DNA of 64,000 bases, from positions 10,759,001 through 10,823,000 of the forward strand of contig CM076275.1 of NCBI GenBank assembly GCA_038380795.1, in the 5' to 3' direction. Numbering within the stretch: position 1 is the stretch's first letter; each line of letters opens with the position of its first letter. Origin of the DNA: Pyrocephalus nanus (Eukaryota; Chordata; Aves; Passeriformes; Tyrannidae). Position numbers and translations under genes: made by a program. Of this stretch, positions 32,037-45,600 are shown piece after piece. The notes below the pieces were generated by a model that was given only the letters and a program-made list of their open reading frames with translations, made no database searches and was not told the origin of the DNA.

Positions 32037-32600
32037 CGTTCTCCCGCGGCCCCGGGCGGCTCCGGCGGGCGGGGCGGGAGGCGGCGCGGCCGAGCGTGAC
32101 GGGGAGGGCGGGAGCGAGCGGAGCCCGCAGCGAGCACGGACCGGGCCGCCGCCGCCTCCGCCTGCGCAGCGCCCGCACCGAGCCCGGAGCGCCATGGCGG
32201 CCGCGGCCGCCGAGCCCAGCACCGGCCGCTACCAGCAGGTGAGGGGCGGCGGGGCCGGGCCGGGCCGGGGCCGGGCGGCTCCCGGGGCAGCGGGGCCGAG
32301 AGCGGGGCTGGGCCCGCGGCCTGTGCTGGCGGCGGCGCCCGGGGCGGAGGCCGCGGGTCCCCGTGGGGCCGGGCCGGGCTCGGCCGCGGAGCCGCTTCCC
32401 GCAGGCTCGGGGCCGGGTGTGCCTGGGGCCGGGTGTGCCTGGGGCCGGCTGTCTCTGTCCCGGGGCGGTGTGTGCGCCGGGCCGGGTGTTTGCCCTGTCC
32501 CGGGGCGGGTCCCGACCTTGGCGCAGGGCGCTGTCCTCGCCCGTCGTTCCCCCCCGCGAGTCAGCGAATCCCGCGGGGAACGGGCTCGTTCCGCATCTTC
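32036..32600 (+). promoter_or_regulatory. NDFIP1: CpG-island promoter, 5'UTR and first exon of NDFIP1
   Basis: A CpG-dense block starting with GGCGGGCGGGGCGGGAGGCG (overlapping GC boxes near 32060) and a GCGTGACGGGG element, with the NDFIP1 start codon at 32194. The TATA-less, GC-box-rich structure fits a broad housekeeping promoter. Open frames of up to about 200 codons in this island are composition artefacts. Confidence 0.8.
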
Positions 32601-35600
32601 CTGAGGTCACCGTTAGTTTTATTCGACCTTTCATGTGTAGGCTCCTCTGAAACCCCCCAGGCCAGGGGCTGGCCTTGCAGAGCTCCCTCGGGAATTCGGG
32701 ATAGTCCTGCCCTCCCTCCCTCCCGTTTGTCAGCAGTGCCCGCCCCTCGGGAAGGGTCGGGGCTCAGCTGGGCCCCTCGGTGTGACCCAGTTCTGGCCGG
32801 CGCCTTTCTGACATGGAGAAATCCCTCGGAGCAGCACCCATCTCGCTCCTGCTGAACCGAGGTTCTCACAGGAAATCGCTGTGTTGTGACTTTTCCTCGG
32901 TAGCATTTCCAGCGTGGGTAGGCTCACTCTCCTCAGAGTTCGAGATACACCCTCCCATGGGACGGAATACTTGTCTCATCTGACAGCTGGAGGTCTCTGT
33001 GTTATTACATGCTGGCAATGTGAAAATTAAGTAAAACTCAGGCTTTTTTTTTTTCTTTTTGTTTGTTCTGTGCTAAATGGTAAATCTCTTTGTGTTGTTC
33101 GTGGAACTGGTAGGGATAAATAACCAGGTCTCTGCGCTAATCGCCCTTCTTGATGCAGTTCTTCCATTGGTGTCAACCCTCAAAAGTGTGTTCACAAAAG
33201 CCTTTTCCCAAGGGATCTAGCAGTGTGTCCCATCACCGGGAGCTCGTGGGGATAGGTGACAGAATTGCTGAAGGACCCTGTTGCCTTGGTCTTTGGTCAC
33301 CCTGTTCCTGGCTGATAATGCACTCCTGGTTTCCTTAAAGAGGGCTGAGTAAAGCTGTTGTTTGCCCAGCTCCTGCTCACACCTCACAGACACAGAGCAG
33401 ACTCATCTGTGGAGCGTAGCCGTGCATGGTGCTGCGGAGATTAGGGAGCCAGGCTGTGCCAGAGGATTTGCACTGCTAAAGACAAGCAGATAATGGAGGC
33501 CTGTGAAGCGACTGGTGTAACTGGAGCGCAGAGTCAGATTTTTCACATGTAAATGTATTCACTTTTGTGTAGCTCTTTAGAAATTGCTTTGCTTTCCTCG
33601 CCCTCTGCCAGGACCAGGTATTCTTAATGTGAAGTGTCCTATTGCTGAACTGGATCCTAATGTTTGTGTTGCTCTGAAAAACCCTGCAAGCTGTAAAGAT
33701 GCAGAGTTGGGATTTAGATGAAGGGGAGATGAGAGTGTGGGAGTGTCTCTCAAGCATTGAATGTGTCTATTTTTCTTCAACATTTTGAAACTTATCTTGT
33801 GTGTGAATGTACGATAATGAATGTTGACAGACTGATAGTGAAGTGATAACTATAAGGGCTAGAGGTGAATACAGGACCAGTAAGTGGGGGTAGCCTGGAG
33901 AAATTCAGAACAAACTCATTTAATCCTTTAAATTATTGGATTATGAGGCAGTGGAGGAATTTTAGAACTTTTTTCTTTTCGGCGGATGGGTGTAATGGAT
34001 TAGTGGGGTTGGTTACACTCTTAGGTGGTTCCTGTACAGGTAAATGCCCAAACATGCTGGGAATGTGTATCCTTGCTCCAGGAAGGGTTACTGGTGTATC
34101 CACATGTGTGTGGGAGCAGCACTGGTGAGGAATGGGCACTACTGAACATGTACAGATATGTAAGATTCCTCAAGTGCCTGTATTTTCAGGAACAAAAAGT
34201 GATAGTTAATGAGGATGATCTGAGAACAACAGAAATAGATAAACGAGTTTGAAACCTGTGTGTTTCCTCACCCACCCCTTCCTCAGCCCTGTGGATGGGA
34301 GTTGGGAAGGTGGAAGTGTGGGCTGTGCCCCTCAGCAGCCCCTTCCCTGCGAACTTACAGCCTGTGTCTGTTCTCCAATGTGGGCGGTGCTCAAGGGCTG
34401 TTCACTGATTTATTTTCCAAAGCCAACTTTCTAACCCTGGGCTTTGTTCAGGCATGAGATAATCTGATAAAAAATAGCCTGCAGTGGTGGCTTTGGACGA
34501 TGTGAGTCTGAGCTCATGAACTGAGGAAGTGCAGCTCGGTGTAGAATAAAGCTAAAACTCTGGAGAAGGGATTTCAGCTTCCCTGGCCCCTTCCATGAGG
34601 AGCCAGGCTGGGGCAGGGTGACCGGGGCAGACAGCGGGATTTGGATCCTCCTCTGCAGGCTGGATGCCAGGGCTGTGCTTGTGGAGGTGGGAGTGGGAGA
34701 GGTCTGGGAGGAAGGAGGGCTGCAGACTGCCCTGGAAGTGTTGTTCCAGGCAGTGCTGTGTCCCAAAAAGGTACACCGTGTCCCAAAAAGGGACACTGGG
34801 AGGCTTTTGTCATTTTGACCTGCCTTTGGGAAAGTTACACAGGGATGTTGTTGGGATTAGGGGTTTAAAGCCTTTTGAGCATAGTGCCTGGATTGTGAGT
34901 TCAGTGGCAGAACTATATTTCATCCTTGGAATAGAAATTATCCTCCATTCTGGAAAAAATAGCCTGGCTTTAACAGGTTTATTTACACTCTGTGTTAGCC
35001 AGGCCTGCTTTTCACTTGAAGCATTCGAAAATAAATGTGAGGTGTATGAGTAATGTAAACCCACCTAGGAAATGGTGGGAGTGTTAAATAATGAAGACAT
35101 ATTCCTTTTTAAGTGCCATTTCTTCCTGTTCCACTTGTTGAAGGCTTACATGGATCATGAATCATTCCATAAAGGGAGGTGGCTATGGGAAAAATAGGGA
35201 AGAAAGATTTTTTCCATTTGTTTGTTTTTCTTTCAGTGAAACTGTAGAAAATAGAATTCCTGAAGATAGAATGGGAATAGAGTTTAAATCCACAAAGGAC
35301 CATGATGCTTCCTTAATATCTGGGAAGGCTGGAGTAGAACAGGGAGGCAGGTGTCAGTTGCTGCCTCATGGGTACCTTAAGCTTGTATTTAAGTTCTTAA
35401 CTGAAATGGCCACACATATCAAAGCTAAAAAATGAGAATGGACCAAATCTTTTAATGTCAGCAGTTAGAATTAGAGATGTCAGTGACTATTTTCTCAGTG
35501 AGGTACTTTTAGTGTGTAGATGTGCTGGCTAAAGATAACAGTGGTAAGAAAACTTCCAGGATAAGTTGTTTACACTCTTATTTATTTATTTATCTTAAGT

Positions 35601-38600
35601 AGAAAAGGAGATGTCTATTGACATAAAAAAAAATTAAGATTAAAAAAAATTGTAGTGTAAAATCACTTGCACAGCTGCTGCTCTTGGGTTGTGATGAAGC
35701 TGCCCCGTGTCCAGCCCAGGCTGTGACTAAAGTCTGGTTGTTTTCTTCTGAAACACCCACCTCTGTAGGCAACAGTACCTGTCAGGTGAGTTCACAAGGT
35801 TTTAGTGATTCTGTGTGAAGAAGTAATTATAGAACTAAAATACATTCCATCTGTAAAACTCAAAGGACGTGGGAAAGGCAGGGAAACAGTAGCAGTCCAG
35901 TGTCATCACACAGCTTGTGTAACAGGAGAAAATAGCTTTGCATGCACACTTTTAAATAAAATATTATCTCAGGAGTCAGGATTGTGTTGGACTCTGAGAT
36001 GGGCTTCTTTGGTGCCTTTTCTCTCTTCACTAAAATTCAGCGGGGCTCAGTAACCCCCTTGGGAAGCAGCTGTAGGAACAATCTCTGAGGGCTTTGGATT
36101 GTTAAGTGGCTCCCAGAGGACGTGGTACCTCTTTAGGTGAGCTTGGCATCATGTCCTAAAAGCAGCCTTTTAGAAAGCAAGTATGAAAACTTCCGTGTGT
36201 GTGAACTGTAATCCTTTGTCATTGGGACTAATGAGAAAAATTCAGGAATTGGTGAATCCAAGCATTCTGTTCCTTCCTCTTGTGAAATATTCAAATTTGA
36301 TATATGACGGCACAATCAGATGTTTTTAACTTTCTTCATATGACAGTTTTTAAAAATGTGATATTTTAAAATGTTTAAAAGATCCAGAATTCTTTCTGTG
36401 ATGCCTTAATGTCCTGAAAAACATTAATCTGATCCTGACTGTTATGAGAAGGCCTTATGCTTTGTTAAGTGGGAGAAATTTAATTACAGCTATCTAGGAT
36501 TAAAACCTACTTCTTCCTTATTAAGATCTTGAACACTCAAATCTAAGACCAGTCTGTGGGTGCAGGTTTGTGCTGGCCCAAGTGCTTGTTTACAGTCTGT
36601 CCAGACCAGTCTAATTCCCTGTTTGAACAGAAAAGAGGGAATTACATTAGTGTGTTTCCCAGGACTGAGGAGTATTTCTTTGTTGTTAGGCCCTTGGCTG
36701 CAGTGAGTCAGAGAAGAGCATCCTTGTGAGCACAGATTGTATTTTGACGGACGTAAAGTATGTTTTGGTTTGTGTTTTTACCTTGGTGGCTCCCAGGGTC
36801 ATTGCAAACGTCACCTCAGGGGGATGCTCCTGCTGGTTTCTGCTCCATATGTTCTTGCTGTGTGGCAGGGAGCTGGTCCAGCTGGGGAAAAAAAGGTGAA
36901 AGGTGGGAGAGGGAGTAGAGGCACAGTTTTCAGTCCTTTATTAAAAAGGAGGAGTATTTCAGAATCACAGAACCATCGAGGTTGGAAAACTCTTCCAAAA
37001 TCAAGTCCAACCTGTGACCGATCCCCACCGTGTCATCTAGACCAGAGCACTGAGTGCCACGTCCAGGCATTCCTTGAACCCCTGCAGGGATGGTGCCTCC
37101 ACCAGCTCCCTGGGCAGCCCCTTCCAATGCCTGACAACCCTTTCCATGAAGAAAATCTCAGGCTGGCACAGGCCTTGGAGGCCACTCCCCAGAGCCAGGC
37201 TCTGCTCAGGGCCGTGGGGAGAAGCGGTTTCCCAGCATGGCCCGGGCAGGAGCGTTGGCATCTCCCGGGGGCAGGGAGAAGCCAGGGGAGGGTTGGCTTA
37301 GCACAGCTGCCAAATGTGTCACCTAAGAAGTGCTCAGCACACCTCGTGCTGGGTGCAGGGAGCTGGGGCAGACACGCTCCTCAGGGCTGGCACTGCTCCA
37401 GGAAATCAGCTGGAAGTGCCTAGGGGAGAAAACAGTTATTTGCTCATCAAGGAGAGGGCTGATGGGTGTGGGTTGGCTTGTCTAGTAGCTTATCATTATT
37501 CCTGCTGATTAATAAGCTGATATTAAGTTATAGGAATCTGCAACAGCATTGGGCAAAAGTCAGGATTTCAAAGTGGGGTGCATTTAAAGTGAAGCATAAG
37601 TCAATAAAAATAGTTCTCTTCAGAGTTGACAGCAACTTTAATTTGCTTCCAAAAGGCCAGGGATATGGAAGGAGAAGAGTCAGGGTTGCTGAGATGGGAA
37701 TGAGTATAATTCTTTTTGTGGGCAGGCTGGTGCCTTGTTGGAATACTCTCAAGTTTAGCAGCAATACACATTTCTAGATATTTATTTATTTTAACATTTG
37801 GCTTGCAAAGGTTATGATTTCATAGTTCTGGAAAAAATCATTCCTGTCACCTTTAAAAAAAAATATTGATTTTCTTTCTATCATTAGCCAAAATATCTAC
37901 CTTTTTAATAATCTTAAGAGAAACCATAGTAACAACAAAACTGAGATGTGGTGAGGGTTATCTTCACTCTAGAATTCCTCTGTGGCATTTCTGTGCAGTT
38001 CTGTCCAGTCTGCCAGAATGTAAAATAAGAACTGGAACACAGTAAACATTGATGATAAATGGCTGACTTAGCACATTACTGTGATATATTGCTAAGGCCA
38101 AGCTTGTAGTAATGCTGATTTAAAGTAAAAATATTTACATGCAGGACTTGGAGAAGGGGAATTTAAAGATCCAAAACTGTCAGCAGCCCATATGCTGAGT
38201 TTAGGAAATTTGGAAGAATTAACGAGTATATTTATTGGAAATGCTTTCTTCAAAGTTTACATGGAAATATTTCCAAACAGTTTGAACTTTCATGCTGCTG
38301 TGCTGTGTGTATTTACACGGAATGTGTCTCGGTCAGGGGGAAGTGGCAGCCAGAGGTGATGTCCTGCTCAGTGCCAGGCTTCTGATTCTGGTTTTTGGAA
38401 AATAAATATCCCTGGGTGTTCTGTCAGGCAGCTTTCTGTTGTTTTAACTGTCACAGCCAAACTGCTTTTTAATAACTGTATGCATGGCTGTAAGGACTGT
38501 CTTATTGCCACAAACACCAGAATCTTGCTTTAAAAGCTAAAATCCATCAGTGAATCAAGGAAAGAATTACCCCACAGCCTCAGCTGAACAAACTGAAGTC

Positions 38601-41600
38601 AAACACTGCTTTAACCAGGTTTTCCAGGTTCTGAAGCCTCAGGGGTGGCCCAGAGGAGAATTCCTGGGAGCTGAGAGCGTACCTGGAGCTGTGCAGGGCA
38701 GGTGGGACACAGGAGGCCAGGGCAGCGCAGCTCTGCCGGCCCTGTGAGGCCTCATGAGTCATTCTTCCTGTCACATGAACCCTCCCTGCTCTGCTAAGAG
38801 GCACTTAGTTGAATTTTAGATGCCTGGAATCATTAAAACGGCTGGAAGGCATTTGTGTACCTTGTCCATTAGAAGAAAAATCTGTTTTTTATAACTGTAA
38901 CCTCCTACAGCCTCGAGCTCTGCTTTAGAAAGTAGCTGCATTTTTTGTGTCATTACCTGAATAGTGATGTTTGAAGCCAGCAGTGAATTCAGCTGCTTTC
39001 TCCCACATGACATTGGTGGAAGAACATATATTTCTTTTTACTATTGAAAGAAGAACCAGTAGTAGGAGTTAATATTCCACTCAATTATCTGTGTCATCTT
39101 TTGTTTCATCTCTTCCAGTGTTGTCACATGTAATGCTTTCCTTCCCCCTCCTTGGTGACTGCTCTCTCAAGGTTGTACATGTCTTGTTTCTTACAGACAT
39201 GAGGGGTTTAATTTCTGCCACCCCCTCAACCTGGAGAGCAGGTAACACAGGGCATGTGGTATCCAGAGTGTCCCAGGTGTGCCAGAGCCTTTCCTCCTCT
39301 GTAAACAGACTGGGTCCTGCCTAGGCAGAAGGAAAAAAGGGTAGATGTGTGGGATTTTCATGGATAGACTGACAATAAGCATAGTGGAGCTTTTTCTGAG
39401 AATTCGTAGACAACAAAGGCGGGAGAGTCACAGAATGGTTTGAGTTGGGAAGGGACCTTAAAGCTATGACCTTAAAGCTCATCTTGTTCCACCCTGTGCC
39501 ACAGGCAGGGACACCTTCCACTATCCCAGCTTGCTTACGCCCCATCCAACCCAACCTCGAACACTTCCAGGGATGTGGCACTTAAAGCTTCTCTGGGAGA
39601 GACTGAATCAAATAGTTTGGCTTTGTGTTGCTCTGTCCCTTTGGTTGCCCCTCGTGCTCTGTGAGGGCTGGTTTTGGATTTCTGCAGTAGTGCTGTCTCT
39701 TTTTTTGATTTTTAAAGCATATTTTGATAGGCAATTACTTCAAAGTTAGCTTGCATTTTCTTCTAATGGCTGAGTGCCATGGGGTTTATAAAATAAGGCA
39801 TTTTTGTTTCCTGGAAAGGGCTCGTGCTGAGTGAGCCGGTTTGAGAAGACGAAGATGCATTGCTGTGGTGGGAGTTGCTGCCATTGCTTCATGCCCTGGG
39901 GCTCATTAAAGCTGCAGGTGAGGCAGGTCCTGCCACCTCCACGCCCGTGGCCTCACTGCCAGGGCACAGGGAGGGATTATTTGCTGTGGTTCACATCTGG
40001 CTGGGGACCAGTGTTTCGGATGTCTCCCTCAGCCACAGCTGCTCCTGGCGTAACACGGATTAAATTTTCATCCGGATCACTGAATTTCTCCTTCTTCAAG
40101 GAAGTGGCTCAGCTTTGTGTCATGTGAGGAGTTCTTACCCAGAAAGCTTGGGGCTGATCAGTATCCTTATTTTTTTCCTACCTCTTCTGTTTGGAAAATG
40201 TGAATGAGGAGAGGCTGGTGGCTTGCTGTCAGACGAGCAGGGTGAGCTCCAGCTGATGGTGAATCAGAGTGCAGGGCTGTGATGCTCTGTTGATTTGACA
40301 CAGCTGGACAATGCTCCTGATTTTTTTTCCCAGCACTTCCCGGTATTATTTCCTCCCCTTTTCCCCTCGGGCAACCCCTTGGACCTGCCAAGAGAATCAC
40401 TTGTGTTGTCACCTGCTAAGCCCAGTCAAGATTTTCACAGAGGATTTAGATATGGTCTGATCTGGAACAGGCTATAGATTATAGACTTTCACTTGCACAG
40501 GTTGCCCAGAGAAGCTGTGGCTGCCCCATCCCTGGAAGTGTCCAAGGCCAGGTTGGACAGGGCTTGGAGCAACCTTGGATAGTGGAAGGTGTCCCTGCCC
40601 TTGGCAGGGAGGTGGAGTGAGATGAGCTTTATGGTCCCTTCCAACCCAAACAATCCTGGGATTCTGTAATCTTTGATCTTAGGCAGCAAAAGGAATAGAA
40701 ACCCAAAACACAGTTGTGTATCCAAAGTCTGCCTTTAGAAGTGGGAGTTGCTTGGGTTTTTAACCCTGATAAGGCGTACAAGTGAAATAAGAACACAACC
40801 TCACTCCCTCAACCCCTGTGTTAGGTCTGGAAGGACTTGAATGGCAACATGTTTCTCCAAAGGAGAGAAGGCAAAATGTCATGGATGGCTTCAGGAGCAC
40901 TGGCTGGGTGTCAGGAGGGAAAGCTCAAAGAGATGTTGTTCAGTGGTGATTGCAAACAAGGGCAGTACCTCCTGCTCAGGGCAGCAGTTCAGTCCCAAGG
41001 TGCTTTTTTGAGGTGAGTTGTCGTTCTGCAGACAACCTCAGCAACTTTGGTGCTGAGATGATGGGAGATGGAAAGAAGTTAAAAATGAGATGTCAGCTGT
41101 AGCCTCATTTCTGGTGTGTTCTGCTTTGAATTGTTGGCCTGGTGCTGCTGCTTCCTTGATCAAAGCCGGCCTGGCACACCTGCCTCGTGCGAGTGACACT
41201 GTCCCCGTGATAGCTCTGTGGTTATTTATATAGAGCCTGTGGGAAGCACAGTGCACAAAATAAACTATCTCCTTTTCAGTCATGCAGTGTGAAAGGTTGA
41301 AGGGAAATGGCAAGATTCATACTTACGTGCATCATTATGTAATGTATCCATGGAAAAACACTTCCTTAGCAAAGCCACAGGCAGCAATGGAGTCTTTTGT
41401 TGGGTATCTCACAGTATTTCTTTGACTAAAACACATGCAACTGCAGCTCCTAAGCACTGGGAGCTGAGGAAGTGCCAGGGAAATGGAAAGGTACTGGAAA
41501 GCTGTATGCTGTGCTTTGCTGGAGTCCAGGTGTGTGAGGAGAGGATTTAAAAACACATTAAAATCGAGATGGCATATTGATCATTCCAAGTGGGAGTGCT

Positions 41601-42695
41601 TCGGAGGGAGGCCGAGCAGCTGCTCAGTGTCCCGTGGTGCTGCAGAAGAGTCTCCTTCCAGAGGACTCTGTTGTGTGCCATTAAAGCTGCAGGGGTGATG
41701 TGACAGCACTCGAGAGCCCCCCTTAACCTCCTGTGTGTGTGTCTGTTCAGCTGCAGAATGAAGAGGAGCCGGGTGAGACTGCGCCGGTGGTGAGCGATGC
41801 CCCTCCGCCCTACAGCAGCATTTCTGCGGAGAGCACAGGTAACTGCCCTGCAGGGAAAGGGCTGGGCTTGCTCTGCTCTTGTTCACTGCTCTCCTCGTCG
41901 ATGGCTGGCACTTCCCAAGCTGCAGGGATCAGAACTGATCCAGAGAGCCTTGTTGGTACTTGTGGTTTAGGAGATGCATTTTGGCCATGCTCGTCTGATG
42001 TCATCCCATCAAGTGGTGTTCAAGTTACAGTTCACAGTGTTCTCTGTAAATTGAAGACAGTTAAAAATCAAAGTGCTGTGAGGATTTGTGGTTCTCCTCT
42101 CATTATTTGGCATTTGGATGATGCTGTGTCCCTTCCCAAAAGGACTTGTTACTTAAAAACCTTTAAAGAATTCACTCTTCCTGCACTTTTCACTAAGGAC
42201 TCGGTCATAAGAATTATCCTCCTGACATGTCACTAATAACTTTAATAACCACTTAATAACTACTTGGATCTGGAAATACAACTATTTCTGAGTATCTAAG
42301 TCAGGAGAGACAGAGCAAGTGGTGTTGTTTTAAACATAAGTACAGCCAAGCATGTTCAGGTAGTGTTCTGTGGATTGCTTGACACCGCATAAGGTGCTCC
42401 CATGCTTTTCACTTAATGTTTTAGGGTGGCAAGAGGCTGGAAGGGTGGGGAGGGCACAGGAGAGGCACTGAGTTGTTTGAGGTCACCTGGAACACTTCTC
42501 GTTCCCAACATGGTGTTTTTAAGGAACTGACAAGTTGCCTTCTCTGTAACTGTTTTTTGTGCAGCTTATTTTGACTACAAGGATGAGTCAGGATTCCCGA
42601 AGCCGCCATCGTACAACGTGGCCACCACCCTGCCCAGTTACGACGAGGCAGAGAGAACCAAGGCTGAGGCCACCATTCCCTTGGTTCCTGGGAGG
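32194..42695 (+). CDS. NDFIP1: NDFIP1 exons 1-3: cytosolic PY-motif region
   Basis: Exon 32194-32238 encodes 15 residues and ends at a strong GTGAGG donor. Exon 41751-41838 contains [13 protein letters not shown]. Exon 42565-42695 contains [17 protein letters not shown] and [20 protein letters not shown], the most conserved cytosolic part. The first intron (32239-41750, 9.5 kb) is the largest in the window. It holds three CR1 fragments (36961, 39427, 40496) but no other gene. Confidence 0.93.
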
Positions 42696-45600
42696 GTGAG
42701 TGCACCTGCCTGCCTGGCTGTCCCAGCATTTCTAGGGTAGAATTTCTTGTTTAACTCCTGCCCATCCCACGCCATGACTTTTTTGTTTGTTTGTTTGTTT
42801 GTTTGTTTGTTTTTGTGTGTGTGTTTTTTAAGCTTTCTGGGGCAGTGATATTACACACTCCTGAGAGTTCTGTGGCTATTTTTTTTCTTTTTAATTTTCC
42901 TCTGAGCGCTGTGATGATGTCAGACATCTCAGTAATACCAGCATGTGCTATCCAGATTAGCTTGGCAAGCTGACAGAGGGACTGTACTGTAGTCCTATGC
43001 TCTGTCTCTGGGTTTTGGGTTTTGGTTTTCTGTTTTTAAAACGATTTAGGATTAATTCTTCAGCTGTCTGGCATATCTACCCTTGATACTCTTGCTGTTT
43101 ACTTAGTTGACTTTTCTGGAGGTCAGTGTAGCTGATACAAGGATGATAAAAAACCATTCTGTCAGAATTATTTCTTTTTGCTTTTTCAACATTATCTCTT
43201 GTTCAGCCCTTTCCTCCACCCCTGCTAGCGTTACATGTCCACTGCTCATTATATTTCTTCATAGAAGCCAAATTCCTTGCTGATATGATAATTTTTTGAT
43301 GAGTAGAGGAATTCTTTACAGTGAGAAGGACATACTGCATCTTGGACTAAGTTAAAAATAAATTTCATGTTATGTAGATAACATTTCATGCCCTGCATCA
43401 TCTGAGGATGAGAAGCAGGAATTTTTTTCCGCTTGTATTTGTAGCCTTTTGAGATTTAGGATTCCAGCCCTTTTTTGAAGAGCCACATGCAGAACTGGGA
43501 TTGCTGTATGGATGGGACTGATTTAAATCCCCCATGGTGGTGTTTCCCTCTGATTTGCAGGATGATGACTTTGTGACACGGGATGACTTTGATGACACTG
43601 ACCAGCTGAGGATAGGAAATGATGGCATTTTCATGCTCACCTTCTTCAGTAAGTGCATGATGGAATGAACTTCTTTTCAAGCAGTGACCCAAAATAGTTT
43701 GGGTCACGCTTAGTTTATGTAGCACCAGGAAAAAACCATGGGCAGGGGTTTTTGATTTTTTTTTTCTCTTGGAATATGAAGTTGGCTTGACCTGCTGCTT
43801 TTTTCCTGCTTTTTCAGTGGCATTCCTCTTCAACTGGATTGGATTTTTCTTGTCTTTCTGTCTGACTACTTCAGCTGCAGGACGATATGGGGCCATTTCT
43901 GGGTTTGGTCTGTCTCTTATTAAGTGGATCCTTATTGTCAGGGTAAGTTGTGTGGTGCAAAACAAGATGCACAGACACTGATACTCTTTTCAGCCAGACT
44001 TTTAGCTCCTTTATGTTGAAGTTAGTGATAAATTTAGTTTTTAAAAATGAAATAAGTTTTGAGCCACTTATTCACTAAGAACAGAGCTTTTTCATAATTC
44101 TGTCCTCTTTCTATGCTGAAATTATTATAGCAGTAAAGGAAAATAGAGATTGCACACCCTGGTATTTGTTGTGCATGCTCCATCCCTGGAAGTGTTCAAG
44201 GCCAGGCTGAAGAGGGCTTGGAGTGACGTGACTGAGTGGAAGGTGTCTCTGCCTGCAGCAGAGATGAGCTTTAAGGTCCCTTCCAACCCAAACCATTCTG
44301 AGGTTCGTTCTAAATGTGGCTTTCTCTGACAGAGCCACTGTATTGGATGTGGGTGTGTGTTGAGCAGCAGCAATCATCTGATGTGTAAGACCTTTACCCA
44401 GGTAAAGCCAGCCCTGCCATCGGCACAGGGATGTGCCTTTCCAGTCTCGTGTTCCTTAGGCTTTCCTGTAGAAATCTAAATCTAAATCCAATCTAAAAGA
44501 TGGGATAGCTGATGAGGAGAGTCGCAGTGGGAGAAGCCCTCTGGTGCCCTCTGGTGCCCTCTGGTGCGGCGTCCCTGCGGCACAAGAGGAGGGAACCAGG
44601 AGGAAGCTGCTCAAGCTGTTCTGTTCAAATGTGTGGTTTTGGAGGGACTGGGAGAAAATATTTCCATCAGGGAGTTACTTGGAGTCCATGAAGTGATGGC
44701 ACACAGACATACCAGGCTGAGAGGCTGAATTTCAAGCAAAGAATCTCGTCAGCTGTGCATAAGTAGAAGTAGAGGGCATTAGTGTTAGGCTGTCAATTCA
44801 TTCCTCATCTTTTGGGGCTGGGAATTCTAATTTGTAAATACAACATCTGTTAACTTTATCTGTAGTCAGTGAAGCTTTTTGGGGCCATCTTTTAACAGCA
44901 GTGTTAAGAACTGTTTGCTGGATTAAAAGATGTGACACAGAAAGAGGTGACATTGACTCTGGATTTGATTTAAACTTTGATAACAGGTTTATATTTTGTT
45001 AGGTTCTTAAACTTGAATAGAATAATAAGAAAAAAATTATACTGTATTTTCCACTGGCACAGTGAGCTTCAGTGCTCTAATAGTGCTGATGCCTTTCATT
45101 CAATAGGCAGTAATTTTCCCAATAGAAAATCATGTCAGAGGGTTGCACAGATCTGGGATTTTGTTTTCAATGGCTATACCATCCAGCCTTACAGTGTAAT
45201 GAACATGGGGCACTGCTGCAAGCCTGGTCTTCCCTTTCAGAAATTGCAACTGTGGTTTATGAGCATCAGGGACATAAGTTAAAACAGGAATATTTGCCCA
45301 GTAGTGCCCTTGTGCTCCACTGATTTCCAGAGTTTATGGCTGGGTATTGAATCTGTCCTGTTCCCCTGGTTAGAGTCGGTGTGATGTGTATGGAAAACCA
45401 ATAAATAACAGTTTGTGGACATAACTCATTCCCTGCAGTCTGTGTAGCTGGTGAAATGCAGCATTCCATGAGGACTCCTGTGTGCAGTGTTGATCTGGTT
45501 ATTGCTGAAAGTAGTGGGAATAGATTTGGATTCAGAAATTTCCATGTGATTTAACCTGTATCTCTTTTGTTTGTTTGTTTTTCAGTTCTCCACCTATTTT

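Noticed and set aside
32011..32634. 207-codon minus-strand and 136-codon plus-strand frames at the NDFIP1 promoter
   Set aside because: CpG-island composition artefact. Only the first 15 codons of the plus frame are NDFIP1 coding; the rest reads through its donor into intron 1.
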